From assembly GCA_029010655.1 (NCBI GenBank), contig JAQXKW010000120.1, forward strand, positions 1 through 9,752: 9,752 nt of DNA. Direction: 5' to 3'. This stretch comes from Clostridia bacterium (GTDB lineage: Bacteria > Bacillota > Clostridia > Oscillospirales > CAG-272). The translations under genes were made by a program, and so were the position numbers. Positions 1-6,873 of this stretch are shown in pieces. Below the pieces are notes generated by a model, which searched no databases, had not been told where the DNA came from, and saw only the letters and a program-made list of their open reading frames with translations. Positions within the stretch are counted from its first letter, which is position 1, and each line of letters opens with the position of its first letter.

Positions 1-3000
1 CTTCAGATAAAGCTTATAGCCCTGCGCTCTACTCTTATCGGGGGCTTTCTCTGTTTCGGGAAAGGCTTCGGGCGCCTTACCGTTTTCGGAAAGGGCAATT
101 ACGGAGGAGGCAAGAATTTTTGCGTCCTCGTCCTCTCTGACGGAAATTTTACCGGTTACGGCAATTGCACGCTCCAAAGTAAGGAAAGCGGAATACTGTG
201 AAAGCACCTTAGGGAAAACAACGATTTCCACGGAGGCGTCGCTGCCCTCAAGGGTTACAAACGCCATAGGCTCGCCCGCCCTTGTGGTTTTATTTGTTCT
301 TGAACCCACTATGCCGCATACGGTTACAGTTTGCTTTTCCTTATATGCGCCCGTAGGAGAGTCCCCGCCGAAGGAATTTATAATGCCCGAAATCGAGTCG
401 CAGCCTATCTTTTCAATGTTATCCGTATAGTCGTCAAGGAGACTGCCAGTCAAAAACATGCCGCAGCTTTCTCTTTCAAGGCGGAGCTTCTCTGATGCGC
501 AAAACTCCGGAATCTGAGGAAACTCCGTTTCGGGAGCCGTTACGTTTTCATCGGACACGGCAGAAAAAATATCAAGCTGACCCTCAAGATGAGAATCTGT
601 TCCCCGCTCCATGATTTTCTCATATACGGCGAGCATTCGGCTTCTGAAAACACCTGAAGAGTCAAGGGAGCCGGACTTAATAAGCGCCTCCATCTGACGC
701 TTATTCATGCCGTTTTTCATCATTCGGGTAAGAAAATCGTCAAAGGATTTGAATTCTCCCCGACAACTTCTTTCTTTAACAAGAAGCTCGGTAAAGGCGA
801 CGCCCAAATTTTTAAGAGCGCCCAGCCCGAACCGAATTGAATTTCCCTCTGCGTGAAAATCCGTCATACTGCGGTTTACGTCGGGGGGGAGCACCTCAAT
901 GCCGTTTTTTCTGCACTCGGAAAGATACTCGCAGATTTTTGCGGGATTTCCGAGGACGCTGGTAATAAGGGCGCAGTTATATTCAAGCAAATAGTGGGTT
1001 TTAAGATAGGCGGTTCTGTATGAGGTCACCGCATATGCCGCCGCATGGCTTTTATTAAAGGCATAATCGGCAAAATCCGCAATATCGGAAAACAGCTTCT
1101 CTGCAGAATCTGCGTCCATGCCGTGCTTTCCTGCGCCGTCGATAAAGGCGTCTTTTTCCCGAAGAAGCTCGTCCGCATGCTTTTTGGAAATGGCACGGCG
1201 GACTATGTCCGCATGACCCAGCGAATACCCTGCCACATCTCTGAAAATCTGCATTACCTGCTCCTGATACACGATACAGCCGTATGTGGAATCAAGTATG
1301 GGCGCAAGCAAGGGGCTTAAATACTCTTCCCTCTTTCCGCCGTGGCGGGCTTCTATATATTTGGGGATCGAGCTCATGGGGCCTGGTCTGTAAAGGGCTA
1401 TTGCCGCAATTATATCGTCGATTGAGTCAGGCTTTAACTGCATAAGTGTCTGCTTCATGCCCCCGGATTCAAGCTGAAACACGCCGTCGGTATTTCCCTT
1501 TGAGATAAGGGCATAGGTCTCGGCATCGTCAAAAGGAACCTCGGAAATTGAAAAATCCGGATTTTTTTCCCTTATCTGTTTTTCCGCATTGTCTATTATG
1601 GTAAGATACCTTAGTGCCAGAAAATCGAACTTTAGCAGTCCCAGATCGGCGATGGTGGTCATGTCGTACTGGGTAACGGGCACTCCGCCGTTTACGGACA
1701 GAGGAACATGCTCAAAGAGCGGTTTTTCCGTTATAACTACCCCTGCGGCATGGGTAGACGCATGCCTCGGCATGCCCTCAAGGGCACGTGCCGTGTCTAT
1801 AAGTCTGCGCACCTCCGGGTCGGTGTCGTACATTTCACGGAGGGCTTTGCCCTTCATGGCGTCGTCTATGGTGACGTTCAAGTCCTGAGGAATGAGCTTT
1901 GCCACGGTGTCAACGTCGTTATAGGACATGCCCAGCGCTCTGCCCACGTCTCTGACTGCGGCTTTTGCGGCAAGGGTACCGAAGGTGATTATCTGAGAGG
2001 TATGATCCTCTCCGTATTTCTCTCTTACGTATGCTATGGCTTCATCTCTGCGGTTATAGCAGAAATCTATATCAAAGTCCGGCATACTTACTCTTTCAGG
2101 GTTAAGGAACCTTTCAAACAGAAGGTCAAAGCGCAAAGGGTCAATATCGGTGATACCGATAAGATACGCCACAAGGCTCCCCGCACCGCTTCCTCTGCCG
2201 GGACCCACGGGTATTCCCTTTGAACGGGAGTAATTTACAAAATCCCACACGATAAGGAAATACTGGCTGTACCCCATTTTATCTATTACGGACAGCTCAT
2301 AGTCAATTCTGTCTGTATACTCTTTTTCGGAATGGTCGGAGTAGTCTATTTTACCTGTTTTCACCTTTGTTTTCAGCCCCTCAAGTGTCAGGTGTCTCAG
2401 GTAATCGGAGGGGGGCTGATTTTCGGGGCAGGTATAGGACGGGAGATAAATATGCCCGAATTCAAAATCAAAATTACACTTTTCCGCGATTTTTACCGTG
2501 TTTTCGAGAGCCTCCGGGTGTTCAGGGAACAGAGCCGCCATCTCCCGTGTGTCTTTATAATAGAACTCGTCTGTTTCAAAGCCTATGGGTCTGCCGTCTT
2601 TTATACAGCTACCCGTCTGGATGCACATGAGTATTGCCTGGGCTTCGCTGTCCGACTTTTTCAGATAATGAATGTCGTTGGTGGCAACCAAACCGATACC
2701 GTATTTGCGTGATATTGCGTATATGGCGTCATTTACCGACTTCTGTTCGGGAATGCCGTGATCCTGAATTTCGAGGTAAAAATCCTCTCCGAAAAGCTGT
2801 TTCATTTCCAGAGCATTTTTTTCGGCGCCCTCAATATCACCTGATACAATATGCTTGGGAATATATCCGCCGAGGCATGCGGACAGAGCCACAAGCCCCT
2901 CATGGTGCTCACGGAGCAATTCCATATCTATACGGGGCTTTGAATAAAAACCCGTCAAAAAGCCCTCCGACACCATATAGATAAGGTTTTTATAACCTGT

Positions 3001-3288
3001 CTCGTTTTTCACCAGCAAAACAAGGTGATTTGACGTGCCGTCGGAGGTCATTTCCTTCTTATAGCGTGACGAGGGGGCAACATACACCTCACAGCCGATT
3101 ATAGGCTTAATTCCCTCTTTATTGCATGCCTTATAAAAGGCAACTGCGCCGTACATTACGCCGTGGTCGGTCAGAGCAACTGCCGTATGCCCCGCACGCT
3201 TTGCGGCTTTCGGGATTTCGGAAATACGGCATGCGCCGTCAAGAAGGCTGTATTCGCTGTGAAGATGAAGATGAACAAAGCCGTCCAT
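1..3288 (-). CDS. dnaE: DNA polymerase III subunit alpha DnaE (3' end outside window)
   Basis: Catalytic alpha subunit of the C-family replicative DNA polymerase. The frame opens at ATG 3288-3286 and stays open to base 1, giving 1096 residues; family members are commonly about 1150-1190, so only a short C-terminus is missing. The N-terminal PHP domain (about 1-210) starts with HLHLHS and keeps all nine residues expected for its metal cluster: H8, H10, D17, H42, E67, H88, C138, D205 and H207. The palm has GPGRGSGAGS at 362-371, the catalytic pair D406/D408 in PDFDIDF, and the third aspartate D555 in KFDFLALR. QLDIF at 904-908 looks like the internal beta-clamp-binding motif. An OB fold follows from about 987 to 1065. 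The start is supported by AAGGGG seven bases upstream and by the PHP motif beginning at residue 6. It begins 20 bases after whiA, so is probably co-transcribed. Whether it is the main or an auxiliary polymerase (beside PolC) cannot be told here. Confidence 0.97.
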   Translation of the reverse strand, partial: MDGFVHLHLHSEYSLLDGACRISEIPKAAKRAGHTAVALTDHGVMYGAVAFYKACNKEGIKPIIGCEVYVAPSSRYKKEMTSDGTSNHLVLLVKNETGYKNLIYMVSEGFLTGFYSKPRIDMELLREHHEGLVALSACLGGYIPKHIVSGDIEGAEKNALEMKQLFGEDFYLEIQDHGIPEQKSVNDAIYAISRKYGIGLVATNDIHYLKKSDSEAQAILMCIQTGSCIKDGRPIGFETDEFYYKDTREMAALFPEHPEALENTVKIAEKCNFDFEFGHIYLPSYTCPENQPPSDYLRHLTLEGLKTKVKTGKIDYSDHSEKEYTDRIDYELSVIDKMGYSQYFLIVWDFVNYSRSKGIPVGPGRGSGAGSLVAYLIGITDIDPLRFDLLFERFLNPERVSMPDFDIDFCYNRRDEAIAYVREKYGEDHTSQIITFGTLAAKAAVRDVGRALGMSYNDVDTVAKLIPQDLNVTIDDAMKGKALREMYDTDPEVRRLIDTARALEGMPRHASTHAAGVVITEKPLFEHVPLSVNGGVPVTQYDMTTIADLGLLKFDFLALRYLTIIDNAEKQIREKNPDFSISEVPFDDAETYALISKGNTDGVFQLESGGMKQTLMQLKPDSIDDIIAAIALYRPGPMSSIPKYIEARHGGKREEYLSPLLAPILDSTYGCIVYQEQVMQIFRDVAGYSLGHADIVRRAISKKHADELLREKDAFIDGAGKHGMDADSAEKLFSDIADFADYAFNKSHAAAYAVTSYRTAYLKTHYLLEYNCALITSVLGNPAKICEYLSECRKNGIEVLPPDVNRSMTDFHAEGNSIRFGLGALKNLGVAFTELLVKERSCRGEFKSFDDFLTRMMKNGMNKRQMEALIKSGSLDSSGVFRSRMLAVYEKIMERGTDSHLEGQLDIFSAVSDENVTAPETEFPQIPEFCASEKLRLERESCGMFLTGSLLDDYTDNIEKIGCDSISGIINSFGGDSPTGAYKEKQTVTVCGIVGSRTNKTTRAGEPMAFVTLEGSDASVEIVVFPKVLSQYSAFLTLERAIAVTGKISVREDEDAKILASSVIALSENGKAPEAFPETEKAPDKSRAQGYKLYLK

Positions 3289-3308
3289 TTCCTGACCCCT
3301 TCCATAAT
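3289..3308 (-). promoter_or_regulatory. whiA-dnaE spacer with dnaE ribosome binding site
   Basis: This 20-base spacer holds AAGGGG (3301-3296), a good Shine-Dalgarno seven bases before the dnaE ATG at 3288. A second ATG at 3305-3303 is out of frame with dnaE and lies before that Shine-Dalgarno, so it is unlikely to be used. There is no room for a promoter or terminator, which supports read-through from whiA. Confidence 0.7.
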
Positions 3309-4037
3309 TTATTCCGCCTTAAAGCCGGCGGCTATATCCATAATTTTATCAAGTCTGTGCTTTACGCCCGATTTTGAAATGGGCGGATCGTGAAGCAAGG
3401 CAAGGTCTGCCATTGACGCCTGCGGGTATTTTACACGAAGTGCGGCGGTTTCTTTAAGCTCCGCAGGAAGACGGATAATACCGCCGGTGCACTTCAGCTC
3501 GTTTACGGCGTCAATATAGGGCTGTGCCGACTGAAGCGTTTTTCTTATATTTGCCATATCGCAGTTAAGAAGTCTGTTTGTCTGCGAATTCAGCTCCTTA
3601 ACTATTTTGGAGTTCATAAGGTCAAATACCGATTTGTTTGCCCCGATAAGCGCAAAGAAGTCTTCAATCTTTGAACTGCTTTTTACGTACAAAAGAAATC
3701 TTGCGCACCGCGCGGCGCAGGTCATTTCAAATCCGTTTTCACGCATTATTATATGTGCCGCATCTCTTTCCCCCTCCGTGGGAAAGGAAAGCTCAAGGTG
3801 ATACCGTCTTGACGGGTCGGTTACGCTTCCGTACACTACGAACAAGCCTCTCAGAAATGCGCCGAAGCATCCGGCACACTTGAAATGAGCGGGAGCTGCT
3901 TCGATTATACGGCATCTGTCACGGCTGTCCGTTTGCTGAGACAGTGACAGCATATCGGAAAACATACGGCCGCAACATTTCTTTTTATCCTTTGTTTCGA
4001 GGAGATATTTTTTCGTTTCGGCTGAATATGAGCTCAT
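3309..4037 (-). CDS. whiA: WhiA-family DNA-binding regulator, short form
   Basis: WhiA proteins combine a LAGLIDADG-homing-endonuclease-like domain without nuclease activity and a C-terminal helix-turn-helix; in Gram-positives they control division, chromosome segregation or sporulation genes. This 242-residue protein has the usual N-terminal start and a CC pair (21-22), then a short linker, then the second LAGLIDADG-like repeat (CFGAFLRGLFVVYGSVTDP, 57-75, followed by YHLEL), the DFFALIGA block (126-133), the VNRLxNCxxAN-like block (TNRLLNCDMAN, 153-163) and the HTH region PPISKSGVKHRL (218-229). Usual length is about 300-320, and the missing part corresponds to the first LAGLIDADG-like repeat. 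It is not hidden upstream: an in-frame TGA lies at 4055-4053 with no start between. The ATG overlaps the murB stop (ATGA), so translation is probably coupled. The family call is firm; whether DNA binding is altered is unknown. Confidence 0.93.
   Translation of the reverse strand: MSSYSAETKKYLLETKDKKKCCGRMFSDMLSLSQQTDSRDRCRIIEAAPAHFKCAGCFGAFLRGLFVVYGSVTDPSRRYHLELSFPTEGERDAAHIIMRENGFEMTCAARCARFLLYVKSSSKIEDFFALIGANKSVFDLMNSKIVKELNSQTNRLLNCDMANIRKTLQSAQPYIDAVNELKCTGGIIRLPAELKETAALRVKYPQASMADLALLHDPPISKSGVKHRLDKIMDIAAGFKAE
4034..4037 (-). promoter_or_regulatory. ATGA stop-start overlap, murB to whiA
   Basis: The whiA ATG (4037-4035) and murB TGA (4036-4034) form the common ATGA overlap. The only Shine-Dalgarno-like sequence is a weak GAGGT about 12 bases upstream, so whiA translation probably depends on ribosomes ending murB. 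Confidence 0.7.
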
Positions 4038-4939
4038 TTTACCGCAATGACCTCACATTCAAGCTCAACACCGTACGCTTCCTTAACTCTTTCTTTAATA
4101 AAGTCAATAAGCTGTTCTACGTCACGGGCGGTTGCGCCGCCTTTATTTATAATAAAGCCTGCGTGCTTTTCGGAAATCTGTGCGCCGCCCACCGAATATC
4201 CCTTCAGCCCTAATTCTTCAATCATCTGCCCCGTGTAATGTCCCTGACACCGCTTAAAAACGCTTCCGGCGGAGGGGTATTCAAGGGGCTGTTTCGTTTT
4301 GCGGGAAAGCATATATAAGTCCATTTTTTCCTTTATTTCGGCTTTGTCGCCGGGGGTTAGTGAAAAAACGGCGGAAAGAATTATTCTGTTTTTATTTTCA
4401 ATATAACTGCTTTTTCTGTAAGAGTAATTATGTTCAAAAAGTCCGATTGTAACGGTTTCCCCTGTTTCGGTATCAAAATAGGTGCTCTCTTTCAGAACTT
4501 GAGACACCTCGCCGCCGTAGGCTCCTGCGTTCATATAAACCGCACCGCCCACAGAGCCGGGAATACCGTTTGCAAATTCAAGGCCGGAAAGTCCATAATC
4601 CCTTGCAACGTGAGAAACAGCCGTAAAGGACGCACCTGCAAGGCAGGTTATTTTATTATCCTGAACGGTTATTTTATTTAGCTTTTCGGCGGAAATTACC
4701 GCACCTTCATATCCCCCGTCCGCAAAAAGAACATTTGAGCCTTTACCCAAAACAAAGAAATTAATCTTTTCTTCATATGCGCTTTTTACAGCAAAGGTGA
4801 AATCCTCAAGGGTTTCGGGCATTACAAAAACCATAGCCTCGCCGCCGATACGAAAGGTAACGTGACGGCTCATAGGCTCGTTTTCCGAAAAGGCTATTCC
4901 CCTGTCCGTGAGTTTTTTGATGTATTCGGTAAAATCCAT
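4034..4939 (-). CDS. murB: UDP-N-acetylenolpyruvoylglucosamine reductase MurB
   Basis: Cytoplasmic FAD enzyme that uses NADPH to reduce UDP-GlcNAc-enolpyruvate to UDP-MurNAc, the second committed step of peptidoglycan precursor synthesis. At 301 residues it fits the shorter type II MurB of Gram-positives. FAD-binding segments are visible at HVTFRIGG (26-33), FVLGKGSNVLFADGG (62-76) and NGIPGSVGGAVYMNAGAYGG (124-143). Catalytic positions are R175 in YSYRKS, the proton-donating S226 in AGSVFKR, and a C-terminal glutamate, probably E296 in LECEV. The substrate-side block GLKGYSVGGAQISEKHAGFI (244-263) is intact. The start has TAAAGGA (overlapping the stop of the upstream nucleotidase gene) five bases before ATG. 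The stop overlaps the whiA start as ATGA. In many clostridia rapZ and yvcK follow murB; here whiA follows directly. Confidence 0.97.
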   Translation of the reverse strand: MDFTEYIKKLTDRGIAFSENEPMSRHVTFRIGGEAMVFVMPETLEDFTFAVKSAYEEKINFFVLGKGSNVLFADGGYEGAVISAEKLNKITVQDNKITCLAGASFTAVSHVARDYGLSGLEFANGIPGSVGGAVYMNAGAYGGEVSQVLKESTYFDTETGETVTIGLFEHNYSYRKSSYIENKNRIILSAVFSLTPGDKAEIKEKMDLYMLSRKTKQPLEYPSAGSVFKRCQGHYTGQMIEELGLKGYSVGGAQISEKHAGFIINKGGATARDVEQLIDFIKERVKEAYGVELECEVIAVK

Positions 4940-4948
4940 AGCTGTCCT

Positions 4949-5620
4949 TTACAAAAATTCAAAAAGTTCGGTAAGGCTTGAAACGGTATATTTGGGTCTG
5001 CTGTCGGTTCTTTTCTGAGAGGTGTACCACACGCTGTCTATTCCGTAATTATACGCGCCCGATATGTCGCTTGTGAGCGAATCACCGATTACCAGATATT
5101 TTGACAAATCGCAATCGCCGATTTTCTCTGTCACCGTATCAAAAAACCTTTTATCGGGCTTTGAAACGCCCATTTCCTGGGAAATAAAGCACCCCTTAAT
5201 CCAAAGGTCAAAATCGGTTTTTTCAAGCCGTGAACGCTGAATTGCGGAAATTCCGTTTGTGATTATATAAATATCATATTTACGGGACAGCCTTTCAAGA
5301 ACCGTTTCGGCGTCGGGCATTAAAGGGGCGTACTCCCCCAGCCTTCCCTCGTAAATTTCCGCCGCCTTTTTGCCGTCCTCACCGGGGCACCCGAATTCCC
5401 TCATAAGCCTTACGAAACGGTTTACCCTTAAACGGTCGAAATCGGTTTGTCTTCTTTCAAGCTTTTCCCATTCCTCTTTATTTATTTCATGGTATCTCTT
5501 ATGAGTTTTTTCGGAAAAGCCCACGGGAAACATTTTCAGAGTATCGGCAAGGGCGGATTTCTCCGCCGCATCAAAATCCAGCAAGGTATTATCTGCGTCA
5601 AACAGAAGATACTTATACAT
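4949..5620 (-). CDS. HAD-superfamily hydrolase, YjjG-type pyrimidine nucleotidase
   Basis: Predicted cytoplasmic phosphatase of the haloacid dehalogenase superfamily, closest by eye to the YjjG group, which dephosphorylates (preferably non-canonical) pyrimidine nucleoside monophosphates as nucleotide-pool cleaning. All four HAD motifs are present in 223 residues: motif I FDADNTLLDFD with nucleophile D8 and acid/base D10; motif II ITNG with T121; motif III lysine K154 in GVSKPDKRFF; motif IV GDSLTSD with D180 and D185. The helical cap lies between motifs I and II (about 15-100). The FDADNTLLDFD form of motif I is characteristic of the YjjG family, but other HAD phosphatases share the rest, so the substrate is inferred. 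The ATG overlaps the tyrS stop by one base (TAATG), with AAAGGA five bases before it, so translational coupling to tyrS is likely. The stop is nine bases before murB. Confidence 0.88.
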   Translation of the reverse strand: MYKYLLFDADNTLLDFDAAEKSALADTLKMFPVGFSEKTHKRYHEINKEEWEKLERRQTDFDRLRVNRFVRLMREFGCPGEDGKKAAEIYEGRLGEYAPLMPDAETVLERLSRKYDIYIITNGISAIQRSRLEKTDFDLWIKGCFISQEMGVSKPDKRFFDTVTEKIGDCDLSKYLVIGDSLTSDISGAYNYGIDSVWYTSQKRTDSRPKYTVSSLTELFEFL

Positions 5621-5622
5621 TA
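5618..5622 (-). promoter_or_regulatory. TAATG stop-start overlap, tyrS to HAD gene
   Basis: The tyrS TAA (5622-5620) and the nucleotidase ATG (5620-5618) share one base. With AAAGGA located just upstream inside the tyrS end, ribosomes finishing tyrS can restart directly, which would tie the output of both proteins together. The overlap is seen; coupling is inferred. Confidence 0.7.
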
Positions 5623-6846
5623 TTCCTTTACGAATCTGTGGAAGGTTTTTTTGCCTTTTTTAACGATAACTCCGTCGCCGCCGAACTGTGACGCATCGAC
5701 GGACGCAGTAAAGCCCTCCGCTTTAACGTCGTTTACAAGGACGCCGCCGCCGGAAATAATTCTCTTTGCTTCGCCCTTTGAAGGCGCAAGACCTGCCCGA
5801 ACCAACATATCGGAAACAAGAATTTTACCGTCCGTAAAGTCTGCGTCCGTAAGGGTTGTTGTAGGCATATCGCCCGAAACGCCGCCTGCGGCAAATACTG
5901 CACGTGCCGCCTCCAGCGCTTTTGTGGCTTCTTCCTCGCCGTGCACCATTTTTGTAAGCTCGAAGGCAAGAACCTCTTTCGCCTTATTTATCTCGCTTCC
6001 CTCAAGCTTTTCGTACTGTGCAATCTCGTCAAGGGACAGGAAGGTTAAAAGCTTCATGCACTTAATAACGTCTGAATCGTCAACATTTCTCCAGTACTGG
6101 AAGAAGTCGTAGGGAGAGGTTTTATTGGGGTCAAGCCACACGGCATTGCCTGCGGTTTTTCCCATTTTTTTGCCCTGAGAATCGGTGAGAAGCGTGATTG
6201 TCATGGCGTTTGCGTCTCTGCCTGTCTTTTTCCTGATAAGCTCGGTGCCGCCCAGCATATTGCTCCACTGGTCGTCTCCGCCGAACTGCAGATTACAGCC
6301 GTAATGCTCGGACAGGTAATAGAAGTCGTATGACTGCATTATCATGTAGTTGAATTCAAGGAAGGAAAGTCCCTTTTCCATTCTCTGCTTATAGCACTCT
6401 GCTCGGAGCATGTTATTTACGGAGAAGCATGCGCCCACCTCACGGAGCAGTTCCACGTAGTTAAGATTCAGAAGCCAATCGGCGTTATTGACCATAATTG
6501 CCTTGTCGTCGCCGAATTCGATAAACTTCTCCATCTGCCGTTTGAAGCACTCTGCGTTATGCTCAATATCCTCACGGGTGAGCATTTTTCTCATGTCGGT
6601 TCTGCCTGATGGGTCGCCTATCATGGTCGTTCCGCCGCCGATAAGGGCTACGGGCTTATTGCCGCCCATCTGGAGCCTTTTCATAAGCGTGAGCGCCATA
6701 AAATGACCTGCGGTAAGGCTGTCTGCCGTACAGTCGAAGCCTATATAGAATTTTGCCTCGCCCCGGTCTATAAGTGTGCTTATTTCTTCTTCATTTGTGG
6801 TCTGCGCTATAAGACCTCTGTCTTTAAGTTCCTGATAAAGTCCCAT
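5620..6846 (-). CDS. tyrS: Tyrosyl-tRNA synthetase
   Basis: Class I aminoacyl-tRNA synthetase that activates tyrosine with ATP and charges tRNA-Tyr in the cytoplasm. The 408 residues contain a Rossmann catalytic domain followed by an S4 RNA-binding domain (about 342-405, VSDMLVRAGLAPSKGEAKR onward). Numbering runs in step with the well-studied Geobacillus stearothermophilus enzyme at the N-terminus: Y34, D38, T40, H48 and D78 (GDPSG) are all present. The HIGH motif is changed: positions 45-48 read TAGH, so the usual H45 is threonine. Tyrosine-pocket residues are seen in QSYDF (171-175) and GGDDQW (189-194). The KMSKS loop is KMGKT (227-231), as in many bacterial TyrRS. The gene is 27 bases from recN and overlaps the HAD gene by one base. 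The start is the only possible one after the in-frame region upstream, although its Shine-Dalgarno is 21 bases away across a hairpin. I see no T-box leader; the gene is internal to an operon. Confidence 0.97.
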   Translation of the reverse strand: MGLYQELKDRGLIAQTTNEEEISTLIDRGEAKFYIGFDCTADSLTAGHFMALTLMKRLQMGGNKPVALIGGGTTMIGDPSGRTDMRKMLTREDIEHNAECFKRQMEKFIEFGDDKAIMVNNADWLLNLNYVELLREVGACFSVNNMLRAECYKQRMEKGLSFLEFNYMIMQSYDFYYLSEHYGCNLQFGGDDQWSNMLGGTELIRKKTGRDANAMTITLLTDSQGKKMGKTAGNAVWLDPNKTSPYDFFQYWRNVDDSDVIKCMKLLTFLSLDEIAQYEKLEGSEINKAKEVLAFELTKMVHGEEEATKALEAARAVFAAGGVSGDMPTTTLTDADFTDGKILVSDMLVRAGLAPSKGEAKRIISGGGVLVNDVKAEGFTASVDASQFGGDGVIVKKGKKTFHRFVKE

Positions 6847-6873
6847 TTTTCTCTGCGGTTGCCCGCACTCCTT
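6847..6873 (-). promoter_or_regulatory. tyrS ribosome binding site with bridging hairpin
   Basis: The recN-tyrS spacer begins right after the recN TAA with AAGGAG (6873-6868), the only good Shine-Dalgarno near the tyrS ATG, but 21 bases lie between them. Fourteen of these form a perfect five-base-pair hairpin: TGCGG (6867-6863), loop GCAA (6862-6859, a GNRA tetraloop), CCGCA (6858-6854). The remaining GAGAAAA is seven bases, an ideal spacing if the hairpin folds. There is no alternative in-frame start nearer the Shine-Dalgarno. The pairing and distances are seen in the sequence; that the hairpin brings the two sites together is inference, with precedent in bacteriophage T4 late genes. Confidence 0.6.

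Noticed and set aside
1708..2712. Plus-strand open frames of 126-171 residues
   Set aside because: They lie antisense to the polymerase core of dnaE, overlap each other in different frames, and have no ribosome binding site or recognisable domain.
5447..6112. 221-residue plus-strand open frame
   Set aside because: It is antisense to tyrS and the HAD gene, both with full conserved motifs. The translation is low-complexity in Ser/Pro/Ala and shows no domain; it is a by-product of codon bias.
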